Positions 24,644 to 33,075 of a stretch of DNA of 39,528 bases are shown here, one piece after another. The DNA is from Polyangiaceae bacterium. GTDB taxonomy: Bacteria; Myxococcota_A; Polyangia; Polyangiales; Polyangiaceae. Location: assembly GCA_016929495.1 (NCBI GenBank), contig JAFGIS010000596.1:1-39528 (forward strand), written 5' to 3'. How positions within the stretch are numbered: the first letter of the stretch is position 1; each line of letters starts with the position of its first letter. The position numbers and the translations under genes were made by a program. The notes beneath the pieces are model-generated. The model worked only from the letters and a program-made list of their open reading frames with translations. It searched no databases and was not told where the DNA came from.

Positions 24644-25546
24644 TCATGCGTGTACTCCAGCCGGGGTCTCACCGAATCCCTCCACCCAGGGCCCGACAGG
24701 CGCACCGAACGTGAACGTTGCCCCCGCCAAGCCGGGCTGCACCCGCTGCGCCAGCGCCGCCTTGAGCGCATCCACGGCGCGCGACCCCGTGCAATGACAC
24801 GGGGCCACCAAGTCGGGCTGCATTTCGGCGAGGGCTTCTACCGTACGCTCGATGCGTGCTTCACTGGCCTCCAGCAGATGGAATCCTCCCAACACGGCGT
24901 GGATCCTCGGGCACTCGGCAACCCGCTGCGCATGGCGAAGTGTATTGATCAGGCCCGCATGGCTGCAGCCCACGACCACCACGAGTCCGTCGTCCGTTCG
25001 GACCCACAACGCCAGCTCATCGTCGATTGGGTCGGCGTGACGGCTCTCCGGGTGGACGAAGAAAGGACCGCCCGTGTCTTCGTAGTCCGTGAGCCGTGGA
25101 ATAGGACCCGTGATGCCCACGCCATCACCCAGACCGACGGGGCGAGTGGTCCAGTGCAGCATCCCTGCCGGCAGGCTCTCGAGCGCCAGCCTCGCTGCAG
25201 CAGGCATTCCAATGGGTTTGGGCAGTTCGCCACGAATGGAGTAGCGAGCGCTGACGGATCCGGGGTGACAGTAGACCCGAGCGGTCGGCGCGCATTTGAG
25301 CACCTCCGGGACGCCCCCCGTGTGATCATAGTGGCCGTGACTCAGAACGAGGCGCTTCACCGAGGACAGGGGCACGCCCAGCTCGGAAGCGTTGCGGGCC
25401 AATGCCGGGCCCTGTCCCGTGTCGACGAGCAACTGCTCGCCCGGCGCCTCGATCCACACCGACAAGCCATGCTCGGGGATGAGCGCTTCCTGGGCCTCGT
25501 TGTCCACGAGGATAGTGACTTTGGTCTCGGCCGAGCTCGCAGTCAT
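24644..25546 (-). CDS. MBL-fold metallo-hydrolase
   Basis: 300 residues. The metallo-beta-lactamase metal motif SHGHYDHTGG, LVDTGQGPAL before it, GCSHAGLINTL and GGFHLLEA place it in the branch annotated as 7,8-dihydropterin-6-methyl-4-(beta-D-ribofuranosyl)aminobenzene-5'-phosphate synthase-like proteins. The true substrate is unknown; that name comes from an archaeal member and should not be taken literally. No signal peptide, so cytoplasmic. The start at 25546 begins the conserved domain; longer in-frame extension into the thioesterase gene is not conserved. It is the third gene of the operon, 7 bp from each neighbour. Confidence 0.86.
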   Translation of the reverse strand: MTASSAETKVTILVDNEAQEALIPEHGLSVWIEAPGEQLLVDTGQGPALARNASELGVPLSSVKRLVLSHGHYDHTGGVPEVLKCAPTARVYCHPGSVSARYSIRGELPKPIGMPAAARLALESLPAGMLHWTTRPVGLGDGVGITGPIPRLTDYEDTGGPFFVHPESRHADPIDDELALWVRTDDGLVVVVGCSHAGLINTLRHAQRVAECPRIHAVLGGFHLLEASEARIERTVEALAEMQPDLVAPCHCTGSRAVDALKAALAQRVQPGLAGATFTFGAPVGPWVEGFGETPAGVHA

Positions 25547-25553
25547 GCCGCTC

Positions 25554-26138
25554 TTATACCCTCGATCGGGCCGGATGTGCCAAGGCGCTGTGACATTTGC
25601 CCGTCCTTCGAGCATCGAACGTTCGGGGAACGCCCCCTGAGCACGCCACCTCGGAATCCTGCGGCCGATCTTTGGCCATGAATTTCGCCGAGGCGCGCGC
25701 CACGAGCGTCCGATCCTGCGCCAGCTCGCCGTGCACGCGATACAGCAGATGGGACGCCGGTGGATCGAGCGCTGCGCGAACGACCGCGTTACGGCCAAGC
25801 TGCGCGGGGGCGAGAAACCGAACGGTGAGCTCCGCCGTGAACGCCACGATGCCGCGCGAGAAGAGAACGTTGGTCATCGCGGCATCGAGTACGGCCGCGA
25901 TGGCGCCGCCGTGGAGTGTACCTGGGTAGCTCTGGAAGATCTCACGGCATGGGATGCAGGCAACCACCGACCCGTCGCTCTGAACCTCGAAGCCGAGTTT
26001 CAGGCCGAAGGGGTTGGCTGGGCCACACAGGACGCACTGCGGGTGTTCGAGGGCTCGGAAGGCGTCCAGCCTCGCCTGGCGCGCTGTGCGTACCGAACCC
26101 GATGCGACCACTGGCGGCTCCTGTACGACTCCATTCAT
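25554..26138 (-). CDS. PaaI-like hotdog-fold thioesterase
   Basis: 194 residues. The order CVLCGPANPFGLKL, GTLHGGAIAAVLDAAM, TAELTVRFLAP and the final beta-strand SAKFMA is the PaaI/YbgC hotdog family, which hydrolyses acyl-CoA thioesters. The HGG motif of the active-site helix is present. The CxxCGP at the start of the domain is common in this subfamily. A C-terminal tail of about 35 residues has no match I recognise. Its ATG overlaps the VKOR-DsbA stop as ATGA, and the MBL gene follows by 7 bp. Its place in a thiol operon is unexplained; it may act on a CoA or protein thioester. Confidence 0.84.
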   Translation of the reverse strand: MNGVVQEPPVVASGSVRTARQARLDAFRALEHPQCVLCGPANPFGLKLGFEVQSDGSVVACIPCREIFQSYPGTLHGGAIAAVLDAAMTNVLFSRGIVAFTAELTVRFLAPAQLGRNAVVRAALDPPASHLLYRVHGELAQDRTLVARASAKFMAKDRPQDSEVACSGGVPRTFDARRTGKCHSALAHPARSRV

Positions 26139-27451
26139 GACTGCCCTGGTCGCCGTTGCTCTGCAAGAGAGGAAGCCTTCACGCCGCCTTCCGCCAGCAG
26201 GCGCTCGAGCCTCGCCTCGGGTATGCGACCGAGAAACAGCTGCTCACCGATCAAGAAACTCGGAGTCCCGGACAGATGCTTGGCGATGGCGTCGTCTAGG
26301 TCGCGGCGGACGCGCTCGGTGGTCGCCCGATTCGCAAGGCAGCGTTTGAACTCCGAGCGATCCAGGCCGAGGCGGACGGCGAGCGCCTCGGGGTCCACGT
26401 CGATGCTCCTTGTCGTCTCCTGCGTCGCGAAGAGCGCGTCGTTCATCTCCCAGAAGCGACCCTGAAGTCCGGCGCACTCAGCGGCCTCGGCGAACCAGCA
26501 GGCGCGCCGGTGGAACGGACGCCGCAGCCCAGGATGGCACGCCATGTCGAGCGGAAGATGCCTGTGAACCAGACGTATCTCGTCAGGATGCTTGCTAGCG
26601 AGCATGCGCACGGCCTTGTGGGCCGCGCGACAATGGGGGCACTCGTAGTCCGAGAACTCGACAATCGTCAGTGTTGGGCTACGGGCGCCAATCCAGTGGT
26701 GGCCTTCGTTCGTGGATCCGGACGCAAGGTTGGGTAGGTCCGTCCAGCCGGGCACGCGCCAGTACGACGGCACCCAGGCCCAGAGCAGGCCCAACGCAGC
26801 GGCACCCAGAAGCGCCAGCCCCACGGAGAGCGCCGGACGCTTCACCAGCGCCCCGAGGTCGAGCGCGACCAACTGCCAGCCGCGCACGCGACAGCGCCGG
26901 ACGGCCAACAGAGTGACGGTCAGCAGCGCCGCGTTGATAGCGTACGAGCTGACACAGAAGACGCAAAGCGAGTCGATCCGGGTCGCTGAAATGAACGCGA
27001 GCACCGCAGAGACAGCGGCCGCGAAGGCCGTCAACAGCAGCAGGAGTCCGAGAGGCCACGCTGCGTGGAGACGCTTCGTACTGCGGCCCCAGAGGGCCAG
27101 AATGCCCATGGCGAGGTAGCCGACGATGCCCCAGACCGAGACCGGAAGGCCGCCGAATACCGAGTGGGGAGACACGGCGACCGTTTCGCAGTTGACGCCT
27201 TCGTTGAGTGCACAGACCGACTGGTAGTTGGGATCGGTGTGCGCGAACACGTGGATACGGGTCAGCTCGACCGATACGGCAACACCGAGCAGACACAACA
27301 GGGCGAGCCAGAGGGTTGCTATCGGGGCCTCCGTCACGGGCGCACAGCCTGACGGAGATCCTGCCTCTTCCTGTGCTTGGTTGGTCGTTTCCATCCCCGC
27401 TTCCACGGTGGCGGAACCGGACAGAAGCAACTTGAGTCGATCGGCTATCAT
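26135..27451 (-). CDS. VKOR - DsbA fusion, disulfide-generating membrane enzyme
   Basis: 438 residues from the second ATG (27451, GAGG upstream); the ATG at 27469 is also possible. Four to five membrane segments form a bacterial VKOR (DsbB substitute) domain with a loop Cys pair (Cys80 and Cys88) and the CVFC pair (Cys163/Cys166) that reduces quinone. A further membrane segment leads to a periplasmic DsbA-like domain with CPHC (271-274) and cis-Pro in SGTPSFLIG. It should take electrons from secreted protein thiols through its thioredoxin domain and pass them to quinone. It is the first gene of the six-gene operon and is the likely oxidant for the second DsbA at its end. Confidence 0.9.
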   Translation of the reverse strand: MIADRLKLLLSGSATVEAGMETTNQAQEEAGSPSGCAPVTEAPIATLWLALLCLLGVAVSVELTRIHVFAHTDPNYQSVCALNEGVNCETVAVSPHSVFGGLPVSVWGIVGYLAMGILALWGRSTKRLHAAWPLGLLLLLTAFAAAVSAVLAFISATRIDSLCVFCVSSYAINAALLTVTLLAVRRCRVRGWQLVALDLGALVKRPALSVGLALLGAAALGLLWAWVPSYWRVPGWTDLPNLASGSTNEGHHWIGARSPTLTIVEFSDYECPHCRAAHKAVRMLASKHPDEIRLVHRHLPLDMACHPGLRRPFHRRACWFAEAAECAGLQGRFWEMNDALFATQETTRSIDVDPEALAVRLGLDRSEFKRCLANRATTERVRRDLDDAIAKHLSGTPSFLIGEQLFLGRIPEARLERLLAEGGVKASSLAEQRRPGQS

Positions 27452-27590
27452 CCTGCCATCCTCATCCATTCGTCGACGGCCTACTCACACGGACACACGT
27501 GGCGACGCCGGCATGGACTCAACCGACCTTGGCATCCCATGCTGGGCCGACACACACACCTGCCGATGCCGATGCAGCGACACCGTCCGG

Positions 27591-27971
27591 TCATCGCGGT
27601 TCCTCGTTGTGCCCGCGCCTGCGTCTGTGTCGCTTGCCACCACAGCCTGGCATCGACAGCGCGCTGGCCGGCAACGCGCCCGCGACCAGGGCGTCTATGA
27701 CCTGCTCGATTTCGCCTGCGACGAACCCGTACACGGTCACGCTGCGGGCGCAGAGCTCACGGTGCAGGCTCTCCGAAATGGCGCCGCACACCAGTACGTC
27801 GATGCCAAGTTCCACGACCCGGTCGACCTTCAGCGAGGCGTTGGGCGTATCGAGGCTCTCGTGCGAGAGCGCGGCCACGGACCCGTCTTCGATCATCAGT
27901 ACGACGGCTTCCCTGCTCACGTCGAACACCGGGGAGACCCGACCGTTCCAGACCGTAAGGGCTGCCTTCAT
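27591..27971 (-). CDS. ORP/NifX-like domain protein
   Basis: 126 residues. The start MKAALTVWNGRVSPVFDVSREAVVL and the pattern VVELGIDVLVCGAISESLHRELCARSVTVY are the ORP/NifX fold, here with Trp-Asn-Gly in the first loop. The tail GCGGKRHRRRRGHNEEP is basic with His and Cys. The ATG at 27971 is chosen over the long upstream frame because it fits the family start, has GGAG 10 nt upstream, and lies 20 nt after the predicted start site of the sigma-54 promoter at 28002-28017. The disulfide operon begins about 140 bp downstream on the same strand. One of four ORP-type domains in the window. Confidence 0.83.
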   Translation of the reverse strand: MKAALTVWNGRVSPVFDVSREAVVLMIEDGSVAALSHESLDTPNASLKVDRVVELGIDVLVCGAISESLHRELCARSVTVYGFVAGEIEQVIDALVAGALPASALSMPGCGGKRHRRRRGHNEEPR

Positions 27972-28001
27972 TGCGTGTACGACTCCACACGCTCTGCAGT
28001 A

Positions 28002-28017
28002 GGCAGGGATTGTGCCA
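28002..28017 (-). promoter_or_regulatory. Sigma-54 (-24/-12) promoter before ORP-like gene
   Basis: On the minus strand the sequence reads TGGCAC-AATCC-CTGC-C: the -24 element is perfect, and the GG (28016-28015) and GC (28004-28003) are correctly spaced. The predicted start is near 27991, leaving a leader of about 20 nt before the ATG at 27971. The form matches the promoter at 17475-17490 (GGCAC-N5-CTGC). Confidence 0.65.
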
Positions 28018-28153
28018 GTTGTCGCCATCCGGCATCGTGCAGGAATCCGCCGGCAAGCACCGATGCACGGGTGTCCCTGTGAGGCCGTAGCGAGCGCACG
28101 GTCGCACAGCCGCGACTCTGGCGCGAGCCAGTGGCGCGGGAGTGGAACCGTGG

Positions 28154-29560
28154 CTACTTCTCGAGTAGGGCCCTGGGTTGGGATCTTCCGTCCTTCTCGG
28201 GGAGGTCGATCCCGAGCATGCGCGCCTTTCGGAAGAAGGTGCTCTTGTGCATCCCGAGCTCGCGCGCCGCTGCGAGTCGGTTGCCGCCGCTGCGAGCGAG
28301 CGCATCGTGGATCGCCTGAGCTTCGAGAGCCCTCACTGTCTCGACCACCCGGCGGGCACCGACACGTCGGGCTGAGGTGGGTACGAGCTCCGCCGGCAGG
28401 TGCTCGAGTTCGATTCGGCCTTCCTTCACGAGCACGAACGCGTGCTCGATGATGTTTTGCAGCTCCCTTACATTTCCTGGGTAGTCGTGGGCCATGAGAA
28501 CGCCCAGGACATCCGGGCTCACGCCCGAGACTTGCTTGTTCTGGACGGCGTTGAAAACCGAGACGAAATGCTCGACCAAGAGCGGGATGTCCTCGCGCCG
28601 CTGGCGCAGCGGCGGCAGCTCGAGCTTCATGACGTTGACGCGGTAGTAGAGGTCCTGACGAAAGGCACCGGCCTCCACCAGGGCGTTCAGATCGCGGTTC
28701 GTTGCGGCTATGATCCGTACGTCTGCTTCCTCTGACCGCGTGGCTCCGAGCGGTTCGTACTGCTTTTCCTGCAAAGCCCGAAGCAGGCGCACCTGCAGAG
28801 CGGGACTCACCTCGCCAATCTCGTCCAGGAACAGGGTGCCGCCCCGGGCGAGCGCGAAACGACCAGGCTTGTCTCGGGTTGCTCCCGTGAAGGCGCCTGA
28901 CTTGTATCCGAAGAGCTCGGACTCGAGCAGTGTGTCCGGTAGCGCGCCGCAATTGACGGCAACGAATGCGCCCCGGCAACGCGAGCTGAGCCCGTGGATG
29001 GCGCGCGCAACGAGCTCCTTGCCTGTTCCCGTTTCCCCCTGGATCAGAATCGTGCTCTCGCTTTCGGCGATGCGCGGAATGACCTCGAGCACCTTGCGCA
29101 TCGAAGCGCTGCGGCTCAGGAGATCTCCGAGCTGGAAGCGGCCTCTGATTTCCTTCCGAAGCTCCTCGATGAGGCTCAGGTCCCGAAACGTCTCGGCGCC
29201 ACCCACCACGGCTCCGAGCTCGTTGCGCAGCAGCGCCGTCGAGACACTGATCGGTATGCGCCTTCCCAAGGAATTGACGATGAATGCCGTCCTGTTGATG
29301 ACCGCCGAGCCGGTGGTCATCGTGTGGCGCAGGGCGCATTCGGTCTCGCACATGCTGGCACGAAATACATCGGAGCATCGCCGACCCAGGGCGTCCTGCC
29401 GACGAATACCCGTGATCTGCTCGGCAGCCCGGTTGAACGACGACACGCGCCATTCCCGGTCGACCGTGAAGACGCCGTCAGAGATGCTCTCGAGGATCGC
29501 GTCGGTGGCGATGCCGCCGAGCAATGACATCGGTTTGTTGCGCTTTGTCTTGGTGCTCAC
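28154..29560 (-). CDS. PAS - AAA+ - Fis sigma-54-dependent activator (OrpR-like)
   Basis: 468 residues. A PAS domain (about 18-125) with a cysteine set Cys62, Cys71, Cys75 is followed by the AAA+ domain with Walker A GETGTGK (175-181), sigma-54 contact loop GAFTGA (222-227), Walker B GGTLFLDEIGE and the R-finger region, then a Fis-type helix-turn-helix (about 420-455, NRLAAARELGMHKSTFFRK). All parts needed to open sigma-54 promoters are present. Without a receiver domain, input is through the PAS domain; the Cys set suggests a redox or Fe-S ligand. It lies between two ORP-like genes, and both sigma-54 promoters found in the window precede ORP-like genes, so it is probably the cognate regulator, as in the Desulfovibrio orp cluster. 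Confidence 0.9.
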   Translation of the reverse strand: MSTKTKRNKPMSLLGGIATDAILESISDGVFTVDREWRVSSFNRAAEQITGIRRQDALGRRCSDVFRASMCETECALRHTMTTGSAVINRTAFIVNSLGRRIPISVSTALLRNELGAVVGGAETFRDLSLIEELRKEIRGRFQLGDLLSRSASMRKVLEVIPRIAESESTILIQGETGTGKELVARAIHGLSSRCRGAFVAVNCGALPDTLLESELFGYKSGAFTGATRDKPGRFALARGGTLFLDEIGEVSPALQVRLLRALQEKQYEPLGATRSEEADVRIIAATNRDLNALVEAGAFRQDLYYRVNVMKLELPPLRQRREDIPLLVEHFVSVFNAVQNKQVSGVSPDVLGVLMAHDYPGNVRELQNIIEHAFVLVKEGRIELEHLPAELVPTSARRVGARRVVETVRALEAQAIHDALARSGGNRLAAARELGMHKSTFFRKARMLGIDLPEKDGRSQPRALLEK

Positions 29561-29757
29561 AGCAGCGACCCAAAAGTCACCGATCTATCGGGGGATGCCA
29601 GCCATGCCCGGGGCCCGTCGTCGGATAGTAGCATGGCCGGACCGTCCCAGTAGCTCGCGCCGGTTGAAGCGATGGCCATTTCGACGTCCCCGACTGCGCG
29701 AGGGCGTCGGGATACCCGTCGCTCTGCGCAGATCTGCTCGGGTACCCTTGGGCTTTG

Positions 29758-29771
29758 GGGCATCGATGCCC
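29758..29771. terminator. 14-bp palindrome at the end of an ORP-like gene
   Basis: GGGCATCGATGCCC is a perfect palindrome touching the stop codon of the gene at 29771-30142. It may be a 3'-end structure of that gene or an operator for the activator gene that starts at 29560. No T-tract follows. Confidence 0.25.
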
Positions 29772-30142
29772 TAGGTGTGGCCATGGCCGTGCCGAGCGCA
29801 GGCCATGGACGGCTCCACGGGCTTGAGCATCCCAGCCCTGAACGCAGCCAGTGTATCCGCCACGGTTGGCTGCTCTGCCATGTAGACCTGGATGTTCGCA
29901 GCACTGAGCTTGCTCAGTGCCCCCATCCCGATCCCGCCCACGACCATGCCGTCGATGTTCTCGCCGCGCAGTGACGCGATGGGCGCGCACATGCCATGGC
30001 CGCGGTGCTGGTTGTCGTTGACGATTGCGCGGCAGGTGCCGGTTTCGGTGTCCACGATCACGAAGGCGGGGGCTGAGCCAAAATGCGACGAGACCCGGCT
30101 TTCGTGCCCTTGGTTGTCGATAACTGGGATACAGATGTTCAC
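29771..30142 (-). CDS. ORP/NifX-like domain protein with His-rich tail
   Basis: 123 residues from a GTG at 30142 (NICIPVIDNQGHESRVSSHFG), which has AGAAGGA 8 nt upstream and fits where this family usually begins. An ATG at 30160 would add six residues. The ORP/NifX fold runs the whole length, with FVIVDTETGTCRAI, GMCAPIASLRGENIDGMVVG and GGIGMGALSKLSAANIQVY. The tail CARHGHGHT has three His and one Cys, a likely metal site like those of other ORP-type proteins. It lies just upstream of the sigma-54 activator on the same strand (210 bp gap). No sigma-54 promoter was found before it. Confidence 0.84.
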   Translation of the reverse strand: MNICIPVIDNQGHESRVSSHFGSAPAFVIVDTETGTCRAIVNDNQHRGHGMCAPIASLRGENIDGMVVGGIGMGALSKLSAANIQVYMAEQPTVADTLAAFRAGMLKPVEPSMACARHGHGHT

Positions 30143-30314
30143 GGTGGCGGTCCTTCTCATGTGAGCTGCGCCGCAGAGTGCGGGGATCCGACGGTGGCGC
30201 AGCCTGGGGCTGCCCGAAGACAGCGTTATGAGCATATGCCCAAAACCGCCGTTCGCAAGTCGGCCTGCGAGCCGGCGCGCTGAGGCCCTGGCCGCGGGTT
30301 CGTGCGCCGCACCA

Positions 30315-31898
30315 TCACTTCAAACACGACGAACTCCGCTGGGCGGATTCGTCCTGGCGCAGAAGTTCGCGAACCGATGTCCCGGTGGGTCCGCGGCTCG
30401 CGCTGCCTCGCAGACCGGTCTCGAGCGTCACCCGGCCTTCGCGGGGCACGGTCGTCGTGCCGAGTCGGTCACTGTCGTCCGACCACTGGATGCGCAAGAG
30501 CGCTCGATGGTCGATGTAGCTGTAGTCGGTCGCTGTGCTGTCGCGTCGTGTGTAGGCGTATTCGATACCGCCGCGGAGCGGGGAGGCTGCGGGCCACCAC
30601 AGGCCACCGCTCGCGCGCGTCAGCATTTCGCTTCGTTCACGGTCTGCGGCGCTGGGGAAGTAGCCTTCCGAGTGCGGGTACGCGTCACCCGAGAGGGATG
30701 CATTCACGCGCAGACCGAGCTGGCTGGGCAGGCGCATGTCCAGCTGTGCGAGCGCTGTCGCGCCGAGCTCGGTGTAGGCACTGACACGAGCCGAGTACCA
30801 GCGCGCCGAGGCTCCGACAATCAGGTTCGTTCCGGCCCCGAGCGGAGTGCCCCAGACGGCGCCCTCGTCGAGCTCGAAGCGGGTGCGGGCACGGTCGCGG
30901 ATCAGGCGGTACCCGGCCCCGCCGAACACGGAGAGGTTGTGAGTGGCCTCGAGCTCGTATTCGCCACGGTGAGCCTCCGAGTACCATACGGGACCGGACT
31001 GGTACCGGTCGCCGCCCTGGAGCTGCACGGCCTCGACGGCGTAGCGCAGCTCGAGACGTGGTATCCGGCGGCCCAGTAGCACGCCGGGCCTGAGCGCTAG
31101 CTGCCGGTAGCTGTAGTCCTGGACCGCATCACGCACGAGCTCTTGGGCGCGTGCGTCGAGCTCGAAAACCGGCCGCACGAGCCCGCTGTTCGACCCCACG
31201 ACGCGTGCGTATGCCCCGAGCAACACCACCGTGGAGTCCGCATCAACTCTCGACTGCGTGTCGACAGGCACACCGGCCAGGCCGTTGCTCGTGACTCCGG
31301 CGGCTAGCTCGAGGCTGAAGGATAGCAGCGGCAGCCGACCCGGCTGATAGCGGGCACTCAGATGATCCAGAAGCTCGCGGTCTTCGGCATACAGGTGGCC
31401 AACACCACGCGCGCGTGCGAGCAGTACTGCCGCCTCGGACGCACGTTGACGGTGGTGCGCGATGAGCGCCCGCAGAACGAGAAAGCGCGCCCGGAGCTCG
31501 GGCGGCTCGGAACACTCATCCGTCTCGAGCCAGACCTCTGCCTCGTCGAGGTTGGCTTGCCCTATCTGTACCCACGCCGCCCAGGCGCGCGCCTGGCATG
31601 CCGGCGGATACGTCGCCGAGTGCTCGCTCAGTACGTTGAGCGCCCAGAACGGATTGTGGTCCGCGAGGTAGGCAGCAGCGAGCGCCAAGACGAGCGTCTC
31701 ACTCGAGCGATGGTGCTCCCGTGCCGATTTGAGACGCTCGATGGCGACGTCGGGTTTGCCGCTCTGCTCGAGTCGCCGCGCTTCAGCGATGGTGCGCGCA
31801 AGACTGGTCGGCGTGGGTTCTGGACTCGCCGAGGCGCTACCGATCCCCAACAACGCCAGAGCGACGAGCGCGCCTGCCACCGCCGAATGCCCGTTCAT
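30315..31898 (-). CDS. TPR plus outer-membrane beta-barrel protein
   Basis: 527 residues from an ATG with GGAG 6 nt upstream. The signal peptide (MNGHSAVAGALVALALLGIG, cut near ASAS) leads to about 150 residues of alpha-helical repeats (for example SLARTIAEARRLEQSGKPDVAIERL and ALIAHHRQRASEAAVLLARAR) like TPR units. The C-terminal 330 residues have alternating polar/hydrophobic strands with aromatic belts (RFELDEGAVWGTPLGAG, LRGGIEYAYTRRDS), as in an outer-membrane barrel. The layout resembles export-pore or surface-glycan proteins in which periplasmic TPRs precede a barrel, but I cannot name the family. The frame is open to 32414, but that part lacks signal-peptide character and the start at 31898 is clear. 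It is divergent from the tyrosine phosphatase. Confidence 0.82.
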   Translation of the reverse strand: MNGHSAVAGALVALALLGIGSASASPEPTPTSLARTIAEARRLEQSGKPDVAIERLKSAREHHRSSETLVLALAAAYLADHNPFWALNVLSEHSATYPPACQARAWAAWVQIGQANLDEAEVWLETDECSEPPELRARFLVLRALIAHHRQRASEAAVLLARARGVGHLYAEDRELLDHLSARYQPGRLPLLSFSLELAAGVTSNGLAGVPVDTQSRVDADSTVVLLGAYARVVGSNSGLVRPVFELDARAQELVRDAVQDYSYRQLALRPGVLLGRRIPRLELRYAVEAVQLQGGDRYQSGPVWYSEAHRGEYELEATHNLSVFGGAGYRLIRDRARTRFELDEGAVWGTPLGAGTNLIVGASARWYSARVSAYTELGATALAQLDMRLPSQLGLRVNASLSGDAYPHSEGYFPSAADRERSEMLTRASGGLWWPAASPLRGGIEYAYTRRDSTATDYSYIDHRALLRIQWSDDSDRLGTTTVPREGRVTLETGLRGSASRGPTGTSVRELLRQDESAQRSSSCLK

Positions 31899-32193
31899 GG
31901 AATGCTCCGGCAGCAACACGAGCCGGCGTGCGAGTCCGCCCAGCCAAGCTGTGCCGGCAGGACATCGGCACGGTACGGGACGAGCGGGCGGTCTGGGCGA
32001 GTCATGACTGGATACGCGCGGCGCAAAATAGCACGGCCGTCGGCGTTCTCCAGCACTTAGTGTGCCAAGGTACGAGTGCGGTTGGCGTGGGCCTCGATGG
32101 GACGTATCATCGGCCAGCCATTCCGGCATGCGCAGACAGAGCCATGCGGGGCGAACCCAAGCAGCTCGTGCGCGCACCTCCAAAGGAGCTGCC

Positions 32194-32997
32194 ATGCCGC
32201 ACTCGCGTCGAGATCCCCCATCGAACCGCTGGGCTTTCTTCGCAGTCTTGGGACTGCTGGGCCCAGGTTGCGGTTCGAGCACGGCCGGTCCGCGCGCGCC
32301 TTTCGACGCTGCCAGCCCCGGAAGAAACGCGGCTGGCGCGTCCGGCGTATCGGAGGCGGAAGGTAGCGATTCCACGATTTTGGGCGGCCCTGTGTCGCTC
32401 GACGGTGTTGTCAACGCGCGCCAGACTGGCGGTCTGGTGACCGCCGACGGACATCGCGTGCGTCAGAACGCGCTCATCCGCTCAGGGCAGCTTTCTGCCC
32501 TCACAGCCGACGGCTGCGATGCGTTCAGGGCCCTCGGGATCCGAACCGTGATCGACATGCGCTCGGCATCGGAGGTTTCGTCGGACCCCGACGTGCAATG
32601 CGTGCATACCGCAGCTTCCTACTACGACGCCGACGTGCCCAAAATCCTGCCGCCGAGCGAGCAATCGTATCTGCAAACCCTCGATGCCTTGGAGCCGGTG
32701 CTGGCAGAGGTTTTCACACGGTTGGCCGCATCGGACGCCCTGCCGGCCATCGTTCACTGTGTGATCGGACGTGACCGCGCCAGCTTGATGACCGCGCTGG
32801 TTCTGATGGCGATCGGCGTGCCGGTCGACACCGTGGTTGCGGACATGGTGTCGAACCAGGAGACGGAGGTCCAGGCCGCATGGATGGACGGAGTGGTCGC
32901 GCGCGTGGACCAGGCGGGTGGGATTGGCGCGTACCTTGCAGGCCACGGAGTGTCCGCGCAGCTGACTGAAGCCCTGCGCAAGACGGCTCTCGAGTAG
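32194..32997 (+). CDS. Lipoprotein tyrosine phosphatase (Y_phosphatase3 family)
   Basis: 267 residues from an ATG with AAAGGAG upstream. A short signal (NRWAFFAVLGLLGPGC) ends in a lipobox-like GPGC. After a Gly/Ser/Ala linker the domain reads GGPVSLDGVVNARQTGGL, RQNALIRSGQLSAL, GIRTVIDMRSASEV and the P-loop HCVIGRDRAS. The CX5R motif is Cys189 to Arg195, giving the thiophosphate nucleophile and the phosphate-binding Arg. Related enzymes include mycobacterial PtpB-type phosphatases, which use HCxxGKDRTG; here Arg replaces Lys and Ser replaces Gly at the end. It should act outside the cytoplasm on an unknown phospho-protein or phospholipid. Confidence 0.87.
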   Translation: MPHSRRDPPSNRWAFFAVLGLLGPGCGSSTAGPRAPFDAASPGRNAAGASGVSEAEGSDSTILGGPVSLDGVVNARQTGGLVTADGHRVRQNALIRSGQLSALTADGCDAFRALGIRTVIDMRSASEVSSDPDVQCVHTAASYYDADVPKILPPSEQSYLQTLDALEPVLAEVFTRLAASDALPAIVHCVIGRDRASLMTALVLMAIGVPVDTVVADMVSNQETEVQAAWMDGVVARVDQAGGIGAYLAGHGVSAQLTEALRKTALE

Positions 32998-33075
32998 TCC
33001 GAATGCCGCGGAGCGGTCCGGGCGGCCTTGGGTCGCACCGGCGCAACGATTGCAGTCGGAAGGAGTGAACAGGCG

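Noticed and set aside
28114..28140. GCGACTC half-site upstream of the second sigma-54 promoter, like the dyad at 17377-17404
   Set aside because: Only seven bases match and the second arm is absent; such a 7-mer is expected several times by chance in this window.
17640..30142. Nitrogen-fixation cluster, suggested by NifX-like domains
   Set aside because: No NifH/D/K/E/N/B proteins are present, and the MrpORP and MinD-ferredoxin neighbours fit the ORP setting instead.
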